This document shows positions 63,825-64,000 of a stretch of DNA of 64,000 nucleotides, piece by piece. Each line of letters opens with the position of its first letter. Position 1 is the stretch's first letter. The notes beneath the pieces were generated by a model. That model was not told the origin of the DNA and ran no database searches. It saw nothing but the letters and a program-made list of their open reading frames with translations. The translations under genes and the position numbers were made by a program. Source of the stretch: Sepioteuthis lessoniana (Eukaryota > Mollusca > Cephalopoda > Myopsida > Loliginidae); assembly GCA_963585895.1 (NCBI GenBank), contig OY757921.1, forward strand, positions 84,432,939 through 84,496,938, given 5' to 3'.

Positions 63825-64000
63825 TAACCTTTTTAGGACTACTTTGTACCAAAAAGTTTGGAGATCACGTTCATTCTATGTCATATTTATATTTTTTGTC
63901 AAGTTCCTTAAAAGGTTTTTATTTTTATATGTGTATATGTTCAAATTGAATAGGAAACAATTTTAAACATCCATTCGACCTTTAGATCGTACCCTAACAG
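63825..64000 (+). repeat. R1/R2-related fragment at the window edge
   Basis: ACCGTGTTAACCTTTTTAGG, GGAGATCACGTTCATTCTAT and CGACCTTTAGATCGTACCCT resemble R2 and R1 motifs. The window ends inside it. Confidence 0.45.

Overview
This window looks like intergenic or intronic DNA from a coleoid cephalopod, most likely an octopus. That is an inference from the AT-rich, microsatellite-dense sequence and the repeat mix: several tRNA-derived SINEs, mariner elements with GVQW/SETMAR-like transposase pieces, Penelope-like elements, and 3' stubs of a LINE with a (ATG)n tail. I find no convincing multi-exon host gene, no rRNA and no functional tRNA gene. Almost every open frame that reads as protein belongs to a mobile element; a few short frames (about 20.2, 24.2, 26.2, 46.7 and 49.7-50.0 kb) cannot be assigned.

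Family names used here are local. S1, S2, S3, S4 and S5 are tRNA-derived SINEs. R1 is a roughly 600-750 bp unclassified interspersed repeat and R2 a shorter relative. L is a LINE seen as 13 3' stubs. LINE2 is a second LINE seen as C-terminal pieces. M is a mariner (four copies). PLE is Penelope-like. LTR-A is a 312-bp LTR with 5-bp target duplications, and LTR-T a 514-567-bp LTR with 4-bp target duplications.

Layout: 0-5 kb has R1, S1 and L fragments. 5.7-6.8 kb is a decaying minisatellite, followed by a solo LTR-A at 7.15 kb and LINE2 with an S3 insert at 8.2-9.0 kb. 12.0-13.3 kb is a 53-bp minisatellite with two-unit higher-order structure. 13.3-19 kb is nested R1, L, S1, M and S3. 20.6-21.4 kb is a three-SINE cluster. 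22.5-23.8 kb has a PLE GIY-YIG fragment and an inverted S3 pair. 24.5-26.2 kb is a GATA-type minisatellite split by a mariner that is itself split by a solo LTR-A. 27.4-28.3 kb has L and PLE. 31.5-32.4 kb is the most complete mariner. 33.96-35.25 kb is a composite carrying a gypsy-type protease-RT frame between perfect 59-bp inverted copies of an LTR-A-type end, flanked by an exact 5-bp duplication. 36-38 kb has LTR-like DNA and two tandem LINE2 ends. 39.9-41.1 kb is one R1 hosting two S1 insertions. 41.7-43.9 kb is PLE 3' DNA split by a solo LTR-T and an L stub. 44-48.5 kb is R1, S and L. 51.3 kb is a Tc1-like relic. 53.3-54.0 kb is a long inverted repeat. 56-58.5 kb has PLE and LTR-like DNA. 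61.8-63.8 kb is a solo LTR-T, duplicated LINE2/LTR-T edges and a mariner.

The strongest candidate for something undescribed is the composite at 33957-35251. Both ends are the same (U5-type) LTR end in opposite orientation, and target duplication shows it integrated as one unit. Other notable points are a 3' tail shared between S3, R1 and R2, a twin-primed LINE insertion, and exact insertion scars that give the order of many nested events.
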